64,000 nt of DNA from Nitratidesulfovibrio sp. (GCF_040373385.1 NZ_JBDXXH010000006.1:124001-188000), one strand, 5' to 3'. Shown: positions 38,838 to 48,941, counted from the first letter of the stretch. Program-made: numbers and translations. The notes: generated by a model from the letters alone, not told the origin.

Positions 38838-39365
38838 CTACTTCTTGCCCGCGCGGTACACGCGGTTCACTTCTTCCAGCAGTTCCTTGGTCACGTCGAT
38901 GGCCTTGTCGGCATGCACCACGCCAGCGGCGGCGCCGTCGAGGATCAGGGTGTAGCCCTTCTTCTCGCCGTACTCCTTGGCGGCCTTCAGGATGATGGCG
39001 GCCATTTCCTGGCGCACGCGCACTTCGGCTGATTCCACCTTGCGGGCGAAGGCGCGGGTCTTGTCCTCAAGGTCGCGCTTCAGGCGGATGAACTCCACCT
39101 TCTTGTCTTCCTTGGCTTCGGCGGACAGGGCGGCAGACTGGACCTTCATGTCCTCGGCCTTCTTCTTCAGGTCGTTGGCCTGCTTTTCCAACTGGTCCCT
39201 TTCGGCGCCGAAGGTGGCCTTCATCTTCTTCTGGGCGTCCTGCGCGGCTTCGCTCTGGGAGGCGATGGCCTGCATGTTGACGATGGCGATCTTCATGTCG
39301 GCGGCAACGGCAACGGTGGTCCAGGCAAGGACGAAGGCCGCGGCCAGGATGAGAACTCTACGCAT
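38838..39365 (-). CDS. skp: Skp/OmpH-type periplasmic chaperone
   Basis: A 175-residue secreted chaperone that holds unfolded outer-membrane proteins. It has a signal peptide (about 1-21, ending VAVAA), a first strand ([11 protein letters not shown]) and a long charged coiled-coil tentacle (about 40-125, rich in Lys, Glu and Ala). It closes with [30 protein letters not shown], all typical of Skp. GGAG lies upstream of the ATG at 39365. It leads the lpxD-fabZ-lpxA run. Confidence 0.93.
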   Translation of the reverse strand: MRRVLILAAAFVLAWTTVAVAADMKIAIVNMQAIASQSEAAQDAQKKMKATFGAERDQLEKQANDLKKKAEDMKVQSAALSAEAKEDKKVEFIRLKRDLEDKTRAFARKVESAEVRVRQEMAAIILKAAKEYGEKKGYTLILDGAAAGVVHADKAIDVTKELLEEVNRVYRAGKK

Positions 39366-39604
39366 GCGAAGCGACTCCTTTGAAAACACCTTGGATGAGT
39401 GGCAGCCGGAAACCGGCGTAGCTTGCAATGGTATACGATGCGGCGGATGCCGATTCGCGGGATCCCCGAACGTTGCCGAACGCCGCCCGACGCCCGGCGT
39501 GCGCCGTTCTTCCGGCGCCTGCCGCATGCCGCGCCAAGGGGCGCGATATGCAGGGGTTCGCGGTCAGTTATCCCCTTGTCGATGGGGCGTCAAGCGGTGC
39601 GTCA

Positions 39605-42007
39605 TCATTGCGAAAAACGGGCAAGTTTGCGCTTGTACGAGGCCACGCCCTCGGCGATGCCGTCGGCCAGGGTGGAGAGGTACTTTTCCGAGTTCAGGCG
39701 CCGGGCCTCGTCGGGGTTGGTGCAGTAGCCAAGCTCCACCAGCACCGAAGGCATGCGCGCCCCCATCAATACATAGAACGGGGCCGAGCGCACGCCGTTG
39801 TCATGGGCGGGAAAACCGTCGCGCCGCAACCGCCCGAGAGACGAATCCTGCACGAAGTTGGCAACGTCGCGCGATTCCTGGGTCTTGGCGTTGAGCATGA
39901 GGTCGGTGAGGATGAATTGCAGGTCGCTGAGGCTTTTCTCGCTGACGGCGTTTTCGCGCGCGGCCACGCGGGTGGCGCTGTCCGACCGGGCCAGGTCGAG
40001 GTAGTAGGTCTCGAAGCCGCAGATGCGCGGATCGGTGTTGGCGTTGACGTGCAGCGACAGGAACAGGTCGGCCTTCTTGTCGTTGGCGAAGGCCGTGCGC
40101 TTGTCCAGCGGCACGAACACGTCCCTGTCACGGGTGTAGATGACCGAAAAGCCCATGCGGCGCAGGCGCTCGCCCACCATCCTGGCCATCTTCAGGGTCA
40201 GGTTGCGCTCGACGATGCCGTTACCCATGGCGCCGGGGTCCTTGCCGCCGTGGCCCGCGTCGATCAGCACGGTGTGCACGGTCAGGCCCAGTTGCTCCAC
40301 CAGATCCTTTGGGGGGGTGGACGGCGCGGCCTTGTCCGCCTCGCGCACGGGCACGGACACGCGGGAATCGTCGGGCCGCTGGCCATCGGGCAGCGCCGCG
40401 TCGGTGGCGCCCACCTCTATGACCACCCGATACGGGTTGCGCACGGCCTGCACCTTGTAGCGCCTGAGGGCCTTGAAATCCAGGATGACCCGGGTGTGGC
40501 CGGACGACGGCTGGTCGGAGCGCACCCGCGTCAGCAACGCCCCGGACACCTTGGCGCCGGGCTTCACCGCATCATCGGGCAGGGCGTCTGAAAAGTCGAG
40601 GTACAGGCGCGGCGGGCGGCCCGCGCCGTTGTCCGGCGCGGCATACTGGCTGCGCCACTCCGTCTCGCGCGAAAGCTCGATGGTGATGGTGGCCCGGTCA
40701 TTGTCCGCCCGCCACGACACCTGACGCAACACGGCGGGCTTGCCCCCGCGCGCGGGCACGGACGTGGTGCCCGACTGCTGGCCGGAGGAAACCGGAGCGG
40801 CGGGCGTCACCGGGGCGGCGGGTGCCGCCTTGCCCGGCTGGGCGGATGCGGTGACGCGCGCGGCGGTCAGGTCCGCCAGCAGGGCGCGGGCCTCTCCGGC
40901 CATGTCGCCCTTGGGATAGCGGCGCAATTGCGTTTCCAGCAACTGGTGCGCCCCGTCGGCATCGTCCAGGCGGGTGGCCCGCAGCCGCGCGGCGCGCAGC
41001 ATGCAGTCATCGGCCAGCGAGTCCTCCGGGTAGGCGGCCGCCGCTTCATTGTAGCGGGTCACCGCCGCGAGAAAATCGTCCTTGCGCCACGAGCGCGCGG
41101 CCAGTTCCTCCTGCGCCACGGCCATGCCGTAGGCGGCATTGGGCGCCTGTTCCCCTTCCGGCGCGGCATCCCGGGCGCCCTCGTACAGGGTCATCACCCG
41201 CAACCACGGTTCGCGCAGGGCCGCCCGCTTTGCGTCACCACGCAGGGCATCCAGTTCCTTGCGGGCCTCTGCATACAGCTTCGCGGCCTTGGCCGGGTCG
41301 CTGCGCGCGCCTTTCTTTGCCTTGGCGGGCGTCTTGGGAGCGGGAACGCCGTCCGAGGCGGAAGCCACCGCCACCCCGCCACCCGAAGACCGTGCGGAAT
41401 CGCCCGCAATCTTGGCGCCGGGTACGTCGGCGTCCTGCTCGATACGCCCAGACCGCCCCACGGCCACCGGCGCCGCAGGAGCATCTCCGCCGGGCACGCC
41501 GGAAAGGGCCGCCAGCAGATCGCGGGCGGGGTCGGCCATATCGCCACCGGGGTAACGGGTCAGGATGGTATCCAGCAGCTTGCGGGAACCCGCGACATCG
41601 CCAAGGCGGTTGCCCCGGATGTCTGCCGCGTGCAGCAGCGCGTCGTCGGCCAGCACATGCCAGGCGTATTTGGCAGCCACCCGTTCGAAGCGGCGGGCGG
41701 CGTCCTCGAAGTCTGCCGTGCGGAACGATCGGCTGGCCAGTTCACCCATGGCCAGCGCACCATGGAACATGGCGGCGGGCACGTTGGCCCAGCGGGGATG
41801 CTGCCGGACCACGCCGTCGAAACGGGACACCACGCGTTCCCACGGTTCGCGCAGGGCACCGCGCCGGGCGTCCCGCTTCAGGGACTCCAGCTCTTTCCTG
41901 GCGGCAGCATACGCGGACGCGGCATCAGCGGCCTTCGCCGGTGCGGGAAGGCCGATGCAGCAAACGAGGGTGAGGGAAAGCAGAAGGAGGGCAAAAAACC
42001 TGTGCAT
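39605..42007 (-). CDS. N-acetylmuramoyl-L-alanine amidase with duplicated helical repeats and AMIN domain
   Basis: An 800-residue periplasmic cell-wall hydrolase. A signal peptide (about 1-26) is followed by two homologous helical, TPR-like modules of about 120 residues each (AARKELESLKRDARRGALREPW and its second copy ARKELDALRGDAKRAALREPW). An AMIN domain (about 500-605) then precedes the zinc amidase_3 domain (VLIDAGHGGKDPGAMG, ERNLTLKMARMVGERL, LFLSLHVNAN). Zinc ligands His, Glu and His are visible. The start at 42007 has AGGA upstream; an ATG at 42013 is also possible. It likely splits peptidoglycan at division. Its place between bamA and skp is notable. Confidence 0.92.
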   Translation of the reverse strand: MHRFFALLLLSLTLVCCIGLPAPAKAADAASAYAAARKELESLKRDARRGALREPWERVVSRFDGVVRQHPRWANVPAAMFHGALAMGELASRSFRTADFEDAARRFERVAAKYAWHVLADDALLHAADIRGNRLGDVAGSRKLLDTILTRYPGGDMADPARDLLAALSGVPGGDAPAAPVAVGRSGRIEQDADVPGAKIAGDSARSSGGGVAVASASDGVPAPKTPAKAKKGARSDPAKAAKLYAEARKELDALRGDAKRAALREPWLRVMTLYEGARDAAPEGEQAPNAAYGMAVAQEELAARSWRKDDFLAAVTRYNEAAAAYPEDSLADDCMLRAARLRATRLDDADGAHQLLETQLRRYPKGDMAGEARALLADLTAARVTASAQPGKAAPAAPVTPAAPVSSGQQSGTTSVPARGGKPAVLRQVSWRADNDRATITIELSRETEWRSQYAAPDNGAGRPPRLYLDFSDALPDDAVKPGAKVSGALLTRVRSDQPSSGHTRVILDFKALRRYKVQAVRNPYRVVIEVGATDAALPDGQRPDDSRVSVPVREADKAAPSTPPKDLVEQLGLTVHTVLIDAGHGGKDPGAMGNGIVERNLTLKMARMVGERLRRMGFSVIYTRDRDVFVPLDKRTAFANDKKADLFLSLHVNANTDPRICGFETYYLDLARSDSATRVAARENAVSEKSLSDLQFILTDLMLNAKTQESRDVANFVQDSSLGRLRRDGFPAHDNGVRSAPFYVLMGARMPSVLVELGYCTNPDEARRLNSEKYLSTLADGIAEGVASYKRKLARFSQ

Positions 42008-42314
42008 GTCCATTCCTGGGTTCCGCCGGGCGGCCACGGCGCGGTGCGGCTTGCAGCGCCACGTACGGGCTGCGGCGGCGGCAAACCCTACCGCAACCCG
42101 CGCCTCGTTGGCAACCCGTACCCGCCGGCGAGCCCGCAGGGACGGGCCTGCGGGCATATCCACGCCTTCGGGCGGCGAAATCCTTCCCGTCCGCACCGGT
42201 TCGGCCCAGCCCGGCAAAGACATCCGACCCGGCCCGGTGAAGACCACAGGCCCGGTCTGCCGAAGGCCGTGTGCCTTTGCGCGGCATGCACCCGTACGGG
42301 CACCACAGGCACGC
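42008..42314. other. Gap between bamA terminator and the amidase gene
   Basis: About 300 bp between the bamA terminator and the amidase start. It must hold the promoter for the amidase-skp-lpx run. No conserved element was recognised. Confidence 0.5.
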
Positions 42315-42342
42315 AAAAGGGGCGCGGCCTGCGCCGCGCCCC
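42315..42342 (-). terminator. Terminator of the lysS-lolC-lolD-bamA run
   Basis: A perfect 10-bp GC stem (GGGGCGCGGC with GCCGCGCCCC) is followed on the minus strand by TTTTGCG, 46 bp after the bamA stop. Confidence 0.88.
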
Positions 42343-42388
42343 CGTCATGCTGCGTGCCATGTCCCGCCCCGTGGGGCGGCCGCATTGG

Positions 42389-45076
42389 CTAGAAGAACTG
42401 GCCCATGGAGAACTCGAAGCGGCCGTTGGTCTTGTCGCCTTCGCGGTTTTCGTCCAGCGGGATACCGTAGGCGAAGCGCAGGTCGCCCATGGGCGAGCGC
42501 CACCGGAATTCGAGGCCCACGGACTTCTTGATCTCGTCGTCCCAGGTGAACTTCTCGCTCGAGTCGGCGTTGAACCCAGCGTCGAAGAACGGCACCAGGG
42601 CAAGGCCAAGTTCGGGATGGAACACCCAGATGTATTCCAGGTTGGCGAAGGCCATGCGGTCGCCGCCGATGCGGTCGCCGGTGTCCTTGTCGCGCGGAGA
42701 GATGTCCTTGGAGCTGTAACCGCGGATGGAGTCGATGCCGCCGATGTAGAAGCGTTCGAACACCGGTACGTCCTCGTCGCTGGTTTCCAGCACCACGCCA
42801 CCGCGCACGCGACCGTGCAGCACGTGGTTGGGACGCCACTGGTAGTACTGTTCGGTCTGCACCGTGGGCTTGAAGAAGTTATCGTCGCCCATCAGCACCC
42901 CGCCGCCGTATTCGGTGAATATCTTGGTGATATTCCCACGGGTCGGGTTTTCCTTGCTGTCCGTGGTGTCGCGGGTGATGCGGCCATGCACGACGCTGGA
43001 CACGTTGTCGCCTTCGCGATCCTTGATGATGTCAGCCGCGTCGTCCTCGATGTCGTACAGCTTGTAGAAGTCGAGTCGGTAACCCCAGCCCACGGTGGTG
43101 TATTCGCCGAGGGGATAGGCAAAGCGGACGGTGTTGCCGATGGTATTCTTGCTGAAGTCCGTGTACTCGTCGCGGATGTTGTACGCGTCGTAGCCCACCG
43201 ACAGGTTGGTGTCGTTGTAGCGCGGGTTGGTGAAGGACCACTGGTACGCGGTGCGGCGCCCGGAGAACATGGCCATCAGCGAGGTCTGGTAGCCCTTGCC
43301 GAACAGGTTGCGTTCCATGATGGTGCCGGACACGCCGAACTCGTAGTAGGTGGAGTACCCGATACCGCCGATGAGCGCGCCGGTGTTCTTCTCCTTCACC
43401 TTGACCTTCAGGTCCACTTCCTCTTCGCGCTCGGTGGGCACAAGCTCCGTCCCAACGGCCTCGAAGTATTGCAGCTTGTTCAGGCGTTCCGCGCTGCGGC
43501 GCAGCTTCTGGCCCTCGAACATGTCGCCATCGGTGATGCGCAGTTCGCGCAGGATGACGTTGTCGCGGGTCTTGTCGTTGCCTTCCACCAGGGCACGGCG
43601 AATGTACACCTTCTGCCGCTTGTTCACGGTGTAGGCCACGTCCACCACGGGTTCGTCCTCGTGCTTCTTGGTACGGGGGTTCACCTCGGCGAAGGCGTAG
43701 CCGTAGTCGGCGTAGAAATCGGTGAGGGCCTTGTTGTCTTCCTGCATCACGTTGAAGCGGAAGAACCCGTCATCCTTCTTCACGTCGTCCAGCTTGACGA
43801 TTTCGGCCAGGCGGGTGTCGGGCTCGATGAGGTCGCCCGCAAAGGTCACCTCGCCCAGCTTGTAGCGCGGGCCTTCCTTGATGGCGAAGGTGACGATGAT
43901 GCCGTCCTCTTCGTAGTCCACCCTGGGCGCGGCCACCATGGCGTCGAGGTAGCCGTGGTTCATGCAGTAGGCGGTGACGGCGGCGGAATCGCGCTCGAGG
44001 TGTTCGTCCTTGAGCACGCCGGAACCGGTGATCCACGAGAACATGCCGCGCTCGGACAGCGCCAGCTGCTTCCTCAGGTCGTCGGCATCCAGCTTTTCAA
44101 CACCTTCGAAGGCCACCTTCTTGATGTACAGCTTCTTGCCTTCCTCCACCTTCAGCACAAGGCTGGCGCCAGCCCCGCCCGCCCGCGAATCGACGCGGTG
44201 CGAAACCTTGGCCAGGTAGTAGCCTTCCTTGCGGTAGAGTTCGGTAACCTTTTGCAGGTCCTGCGCAAGCAGCTTTTCGTTGAGGACCGAACCGGTCTTG
44301 GTGCTCATGGCGGCAAGAATGTCGTCCACGTCCACCTTGTCCGAGCCCTCTACGGTAACGTTTTCGATGCGCGGCTTTTCCTGCACCGTGTAGACCAGGA
44401 TCAGGCCTTCGCCGTCCTGCTCCACGTTGGCCTGCACGTCGCTGAAGTAGCCAAGGTCCCAGATGCGCTTCACTTCGCGGTTGATGGCGGCCGGGTCGAC
44501 CGGATCGCCCTTGCGGGTGGTCAGGCGCATCAGCACCACGTCGGGGTCCAGCACCTTGGTGCCGCGCACCTTGACGTCGGCCAGGGTGTTGCGGCGCAGC
44601 AGGTCGGACGAGATGCGCTCCGCCAGTTCGTCCACCGCGGGCAGGACGTTGATGAGCCCTTCCTTCTGGATGAAGAAGGGCCGCGCGGCGCGGATGCCCA
44701 GGGCGTCCACCACGCGCACGTCGATGCTGAAGCCTTCGCCCACCTGGTTGAAGCTGCCGTACACGGCAACACCCGCGCCCGCCAGCACCGACAGGTCGCG
44801 CGCGATGGACACGTCCAGGTTGGTCACACGCTGGTCGCGCACCAGGGCCTGGGTGTCCTGCCGGGCAATGACGGTAAGCCCGCGCGCAACAAGGCGCTGC
44901 GAGATGAGTTCCGGCAGGTCGTCGTTGAGATATTCGAGGTCCGGTCCGGCATTCACCTGGAAAGGCAGGACGATGACGGTGGTATCCCTCGGCGTCTGGG
45001 CCGGAGAGGTTGCCGCGTGTGCAAGCACAAGCAGGGCCACCGCAAGGATGCGCCCCCATCTAGCGAGTCTGGTCAT
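42389..45076 (-). CDS. bamA: Outer-membrane protein assembly factor BamA with extra N-terminal domain
   Basis: An 895-residue Omp85 protein that inserts beta-barrels into the outer membrane. After a signal peptide (about 1-27), residues about 30-158 form an additional domain (VIVLPFQVNAGPDLEYLNDD, then LTVIARQD) that resembles TolB-N or other lipoprotein-type alpha/beta domains and is absent from enteric BamA. Five POTRA domains follow from about residue 164. The C-terminal barrel begins near residue 540 and ends in Phe (SMGQFF), the usual C-terminal signature. The RGYSSKDISPRD segment matches the conserved [VI]RG[FY] loop. It overlaps lolD by 17 bp. Confidence 0.94.
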   Translation of the reverse strand: MTRLARWGRILAVALLVLAHAATSPAQTPRDTTVIVLPFQVNAGPDLEYLNDDLPELISQRLVARGLTVIARQDTQALVRDQRVTNLDVSIARDLSVLAGAGVAVYGSFNQVGEGFSIDVRVVDALGIRAARPFFIQKEGLINVLPAVDELAERISSDLLRRNTLADVKVRGTKVLDPDVVLMRLTTRKGDPVDPAAINREVKRIWDLGYFSDVQANVEQDGEGLILVYTVQEKPRIENVTVEGSDKVDVDDILAAMSTKTGSVLNEKLLAQDLQKVTELYRKEGYYLAKVSHRVDSRAGGAGASLVLKVEEGKKLYIKKVAFEGVEKLDADDLRKQLALSERGMFSWITGSGVLKDEHLERDSAAVTAYCMNHGYLDAMVAAPRVDYEEDGIIVTFAIKEGPRYKLGEVTFAGDLIEPDTRLAEIVKLDDVKKDDGFFRFNVMQEDNKALTDFYADYGYAFAEVNPRTKKHEDEPVVDVAYTVNKRQKVYIRRALVEGNDKTRDNVILRELRITDGDMFEGQKLRRSAERLNKLQYFEAVGTELVPTEREEEVDLKVKVKEKNTGALIGGIGYSTYYEFGVSGTIMERNLFGKGYQTSLMAMFSGRRTAYQWSFTNPRYNDTNLSVGYDAYNIRDEYTDFSKNTIGNTVRFAYPLGEYTTVGWGYRLDFYKLYDIEDDAADIIKDREGDNVSSVVHGRITRDTTDSKENPTRGNITKIFTEYGGGVLMGDDNFFKPTVQTEQYYQWRPNHVLHGRVRGGVVLETSDEDVPVFERFYIGGIDSIRGYSSKDISPRDKDTGDRIGGDRMAFANLEYIWVFHPELGLALVPFFDAGFNADSSEKFTWDDEIKKSVGLEFRWRSPMGDLRFAYGIPLDENREGDKTNGRFEFSMGQFF

Positions 45077-45803
45077 ACAGCTCTCCGGCTCTGAGTTCTA
45101 GGCATCTGCCCATGATGTCTGCCAATTCACGGTTATGGGTGACAATGACGAGGGTCATGCCCAGTTCCCGGTTGAGATCAAGCAGCAGGCGCGCCACCAG
45201 GTGGCCGGTGCGCGCGTCGAGGTTGCCCGTAGGCTCGTCGGCCAGCAGCACCTTTGGCCGCATCAGGATGGCCCGCGCGATGGCGGCGCGCTGGCGCTCG
45301 CCGCCCGACAACGTGGTCACCCGGTGCGCGGTCCTGTCGGCCAGGCCGACCAGGGCCAGGGTGTCGCGCGCCCGTGCAAGGGCCTGTGCGCGCGGCATGC
45401 CCGCGATGATGGCCTGCATGGCCACGTTTTCCAATGTATCGAATTCCGGAAGCAGGTGATGGAACTGGAAGACGAAGCCGATCTCGCGGTTGCGAAGCCC
45501 CGCCTTCTCGTCCGGCGACATGGTTCCCATGTCCCGGCCCTGGAACAGCACCTGTCCCTGTGAGGGAGTATCAAGGGTACCCAGCAGATGCAAGAGGGTG
45601 GACTTGCCCGAGCCGGATGCTCCGACAATGGCCACCGACTCTCCCTGGCGGATGGAAAGGTCCACCCCGCGCAGGATGGTCAGCTGCTCGGCCGGTCCGT
45701 CGTACTCCTTGTCCACTCCGGCAAGGCGGTACAGCGGCTCGCCGTCGCCTTCTCCGCCCGCCCTTTGGCCAGGAGCGGTCATGTGCAAAAAATCGGTGCT
45801 CAT
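45060..45803 (-). CDS. lolD: Lipoprotein-releasing ABC transporter ATPase
   Basis: A 247-residue ABC ATPase that powers release of outer-membrane lipoproteins. Walker A (GASGSGKST), Q-loop region (FVFQFHHLLPEF), signature (LSGGERQR), Walker B (VLLADEPTGNLD) and the switch His (IVTHN) are intact. LLPEF after the Q-loop is typical of LolD. The ATG overlaps the stop of lolC by four bases, and its 3' end overlaps bamA. The first 20 residues are a non-conserved extension. Confidence 0.95.
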   Translation of the reverse strand: MSTDFLHMTAPGQRAGGEGDGEPLYRLAGVDKEYDGPAEQLTILRGVDLSIRQGESVAIVGASGSGKSTLLHLLGTLDTPSQGQVLFQGRDMGTMSPDEKAGLRNREIGFVFQFHHLLPEFDTLENVAMQAIIAGMPRAQALARARDTLALVGLADRTAHRVTTLSGGERQRAAIARAILMRPKVLLADEPTGNLDARTGHLVARLLLDLNRELGMTLVIVTHNRELADIMGRCLELRAGELYDQTR

Positions 45804-47068
45804 TCGTAGCGCAGCGCTTCGGCTGGTTCCAGGCTGGCAGCCTGGCGCGCCGGGTAGATGGTTGCGACGAAGCACAGCAGCATGGAGCTTGCGCCGATGG
45901 CCAGCATGTCGGGCCATTGCAGCAGCACCGGCAGGTGGTCCAGCGAATAGACGCCGTGCGGCAGCTTGATGAACTGGTAGCGCTTGAGAAGCTCCGCAAC
46001 GCCCAGCCCCAGCGCATAGCCGAGGCCGGTGCCGATGGCCCCGATGACCGTGCCTTGCAGCATGAAGATGCGCCGGATCATGCCCCGCGTGGCCCCCATG
46101 GACATGAGTATGGCGATGTCGCGCGTCTTTTCCATGACCAGCATGACCAGCGTGGTGATGATCGAAAACGAGCCCACCAGCACTATCAGCACCAGAATCA
46201 CGGCCATGGCCGTCTTTTCCAGCTTCAGCGCGGCGAACAGGTTGGCATTCATCTCCATCCAGTGGCGGGTATACAGCGGGTAGCCGCCCACGGCACGGGT
46301 AACCCGCTCGGCCACCGTGTCCGCCCTGTACACGTCGGTGACGGCCAACTCCACGCCCGAAACGGCACCGTCGGGCAGGCCCAGCACGTCGCGCGCGGCG
46401 TCAAGCGATACGAAGCCCAACGAGGAATCGTACTCGAACATGCCGGTGGAGAACACGCCCACCACCATGAAGGGGCGGATGCGCGGGGCGAACCCGGCGG
46501 AGGTCTTCTGCCCGGCGGGCGACAGCAGGTTCACCCGGCTGCCCACCACCACGCCCAATCGCTGGGCCAGTTCGTCGCCGATGATCACGCCGGGCGGACC
46601 GGAAAGGATGCCGCCCTCACCCGCGCCGGATGCGGACGCGCGCGGCGCAAGGTCGGCCACGCTGCCCTTGGTCATGTTGGAAAGGATGCCGAGCACGGAT
46701 GGAGCGGACTGCGGGTCTATGCCGCGCAGCACCAGCCCTTTCACCCCGTGGGGGGTGGAGAGCATAACTTCGGAATAGATGAACGGCGTCGCGCCGCGCA
46801 CCCCGTCCACCTGCCGGATCTTCTCGATGAGATGCGGCGCGTCGGTAAGCCCGGTGCGGTCGGCGGACATGACGATGCCGTGGGCGTTGGCGCCCAGGAT
46901 CTTGTCGCGCAGGTCGGTGGTGAAGCCGTTCATGACGCCCAGCACCACGATCAGCGACGCCACCCCCAGCGCCACCCCCAGGATGGAGGTGACGGAAATG
47001 ACGGAAATGAAGGTCTGCCTGCGCCGTGCGAACAGGTAGCGCAAGGCCACGAACAGTTCGAAGCTCAT
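45800..47068 (-). CDS. lolC: Lipoprotein-releasing system permease
   Basis: A 422-residue inner-membrane permease of the LolC/LolE family. A first helix (FISVISVTSILGVALGVASLIVV region) is followed by a large periplasmic domain and three C-terminal helices (VILVLIVLVGSFSIITTLVMLV, then IGAIGTGLGYALGLGVA). Only one permease gene is present, so the complex is probably a LolF-type homodimer with LolD. It lies 10 bp after lysS. Confidence 0.93.
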   Translation of the reverse strand: MSFELFVALRYLFARRRQTFISVISVTSILGVALGVASLIVVLGVMNGFTTDLRDKILGANAHGIVMSADRTGLTDAPHLIEKIRQVDGVRGATPFIYSEVMLSTPHGVKGLVLRGIDPQSAPSVLGILSNMTKGSVADLAPRASASGAGEGGILSGPPGVIIGDELAQRLGVVVGSRVNLLSPAGQKTSAGFAPRIRPFMVVGVFSTGMFEYDSSLGFVSLDAARDVLGLPDGAVSGVELAVTDVYRADTVAERVTRAVGGYPLYTRHWMEMNANLFAALKLEKTAMAVILVLIVLVGSFSIITTLVMLVMEKTRDIAILMSMGATRGMIRRIFMLQGTVIGAIGTGLGYALGLGVAELLKRYQFIKLPHGVYSLDHLPVLLQWPDMLAIGASSMLLCFVATIYPARQAASLEPAEALRYE

Positions 47069-47078
47069 GCGGCGGGGC

Positions 47079-48662
47079 CTAGCTTTCCGGCTTCAGCAGC
47101 GGGAACAGGATGACCTCGCGAATGGACGGCGAGTCGGTCAGCAACATGACCAGACGGTCTATGCCCACGCCCTGCCCTGCGGCGGGCGGCATGCCGTATT
47201 CCAGTGCGCGCAGGTAGTCCTCGTCCATGAAATGCGCCTCGGCGTCGCCCGCTTCCTTCTCGGCCACCTGGTCCAGGAAGCGCATGCGCTGGTCCACGGG
47301 GTCGTTCAGTTCGGAAAAGGCGTTGCCCAGTTCGCGCCCGGTGATGAACAGCTCGAAGCGGTCCGTCACGTCGGGCCGCTCGTTGTTGCGGCGCGACAGC
47401 GGCGAGATGTCGGTAGGATAATGATAGATGAAGGTGGGCTGGATCAGCTTGCCTTCAACATCCAGGTCGAACAGCTTGGCCTGCAACTTGGCCATCTTTT
47501 CGCCGTCCACCACCTTTTCGCCCCGTTCGCGGATATATTTGCGCACCGCTTCGTAATCGTTGTAGAATTCCGGCGAATGCCCGCCGATCTTCTCCAGCGA
47601 ATCATGGAACGAAAGGCGCGTCCAGCGGCCGGGGGTAAGGTCCACTTCCTGGCCCTGGTAGGTCACCACGTACGAGCCGCACACCTTTTCGGCCACATGG
47701 GCGAACAGGTGCTCGGTCAGGTCCATGAGATCCTCGAAGGTGGCGTACGCCCAGTAGAATTCACACATGGTGAATTCCGGGTTGTGCCGGGTCGAGATGC
47801 CTTCGTTGCGGAAGTTGCGGTTGATCTCGAACACCTTCTCGAACCCGCCCACCAGCAGGCGCTTCAGGTACAGCTCCGGCGCGATGCGCATGTACAGCTG
47901 CATGTCCAGCGCATTGTGGTGGGTGATGAACGGCATGGCCGTGGCGCCGCCGGGAATGGGCTGCATCATGGGGGTTTCCACCTCCATGAAGCCCTTTTCC
48001 TCCAGGAAGCGGCGGAATTCGCGCACGATCAGGGTGCGCTTGCGAAAAATCTCGCGCGTGCGCGGCGTGACGATGAGGTCCACGTAGCGCTGGCGGTAGC
48101 GGGTCTCCACGTCCTTCAGGCCATGGTACTTTTCAGGCAGGGGCCGGATGGACTTGGTGAGCAGGGTACACTGGTCGCACGACAGGGTCAGTTCGCCCGT
48201 CTTGGTGCGGAACAGCGTGCCGGAAACGCCCACGATGTCGCCGATATCCAGCTTCTTGAAGTTGCGGTACGGGTCTTCGCCCAGCACTTCGCGCGAGGTG
48301 TAGCATTGCAGGCGGCCGCTCTTGTCCATCAGATGGAAGAAGGTCACCTTGCCGAACGAGCGCTGCGAGACGATACGCCCCGCACAGGTGAAGCGCGTGT
48401 CGACGTTTTCCAATTCCTCGGCGGTCAGCCCCTCGTATTCGGCCGAAATGGCCGCCACGTCGTGCTGTTTCACGAAACCGTTGGGGTACAGGGCAACGCC
48501 GTCGTCCAGCAGTTCACAGGATTTGACCACCCGGTTCTTGACGACCTCGTTCAGTTCGTCGCGGGCTTCTAGGCTTTCGAGCATGGGCATGAAATATTCC
48601 GCCCGCTCGGACTTGGTGGCAAGCTTGATCTTCTTGCGCTTTGACTGTTCCTGACTGCTCAA
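47079..48662 (-). CDS. lysS: Lysyl-tRNA synthetase, class II
   Basis: A 527-residue class II enzyme that charges tRNA-Lys. The N-terminal OB-fold binds the anticodon (AGRIVSQRSFGKVTFFHLMD). Class II motifs are visible: motif 1 near VETPMMQPIPGGATAMPF, motif 2 in FRNEGISTRHNPEFTMCEFY and motif 3 at the end (GQGVGIDRLVMLL). The start appears to be TTG at 48662 with GGAGA upstream, since the first in-frame ATG would remove part of the N-terminal region. It leads the lol-bam run. Confidence 0.96.
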   Translation of the reverse strand: MSSQEQSKRKKIKLATKSERAEYFMPMLESLEARDELNEVVKNRVVKSCELLDDGVALYPNGFVKQHDVAAISAEYEGLTAEELENVDTRFTCAGRIVSQRSFGKVTFFHLMDKSGRLQCYTSREVLGEDPYRNFKKLDIGDIVGVSGTLFRTKTGELTLSCDQCTLLTKSIRPLPEKYHGLKDVETRYRQRYVDLIVTPRTREIFRKRTLIVREFRRFLEEKGFMEVETPMMQPIPGGATAMPFITHHNALDMQLYMRIAPELYLKRLLVGGFEKVFEINRNFRNEGISTRHNPEFTMCEFYWAYATFEDLMDLTEHLFAHVAEKVCGSYVVTYQGQEVDLTPGRWTRLSFHDSLEKIGGHSPEFYNDYEAVRKYIRERGEKVVDGEKMAKLQAKLFDLDVEGKLIQPTFIYHYPTDISPLSRRNNERPDVTDRFELFITGRELGNAFSELNDPVDQRMRFLDQVAEKEAGDAEAHFMDEDYLRALEYGMPPAAGQGVGIDRLVMLLTDSPSIREVILFPLLKPES

Positions 48663-48858
48663 GGACGTTCTCCGTGGACCTGTTGATTCTGCCGTCTGCC
48701 GGACTGCTACGGGTATGCCAATTGAGTGCGGCAGTCAAGAAACGCCCAAGGCGCCCGTTCGTCAACAGTTTTTTCACGCTGCGCGATTTTTTGCTTGACC
48801 GTCCGGCCCGTTGCGGGTACTTCAGCCTCCGCGCCGGAAAACGCTTGGCGCGCCACGT

Positions 48859-48934
48859 TCCCCGGTGGCTCAATTGGCAGAGCGGGTGACTGTTAATCAC
48901 TAGGTTGGCGGTTCAAGTCCGTCCCGGGGAGCCA
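48859..48934 (+). tRNA. tRNA-Asn (GTT), copy 1
   Basis: A 76-nt cloverleaf with acceptor TCCCCGG/CCGGGGA, anticodon GTT at 48892-48894, T-loop TTCAAGT, discriminator G and an encoded CCA end. It is followed by its own terminator and appears identical to the gene at 57987. Confidence 0.97.
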
Positions 48935-48941
48935 GAATGCA

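Noticed and set aside
40928..45094. A very long plus-strand open frame opposite bamA and the amidase
   Set aside because: It is antisense to two well-recognised genes, has His/Val/Gly-rich low-complexity composition and no recognisable domain; a GC-composition shadow.
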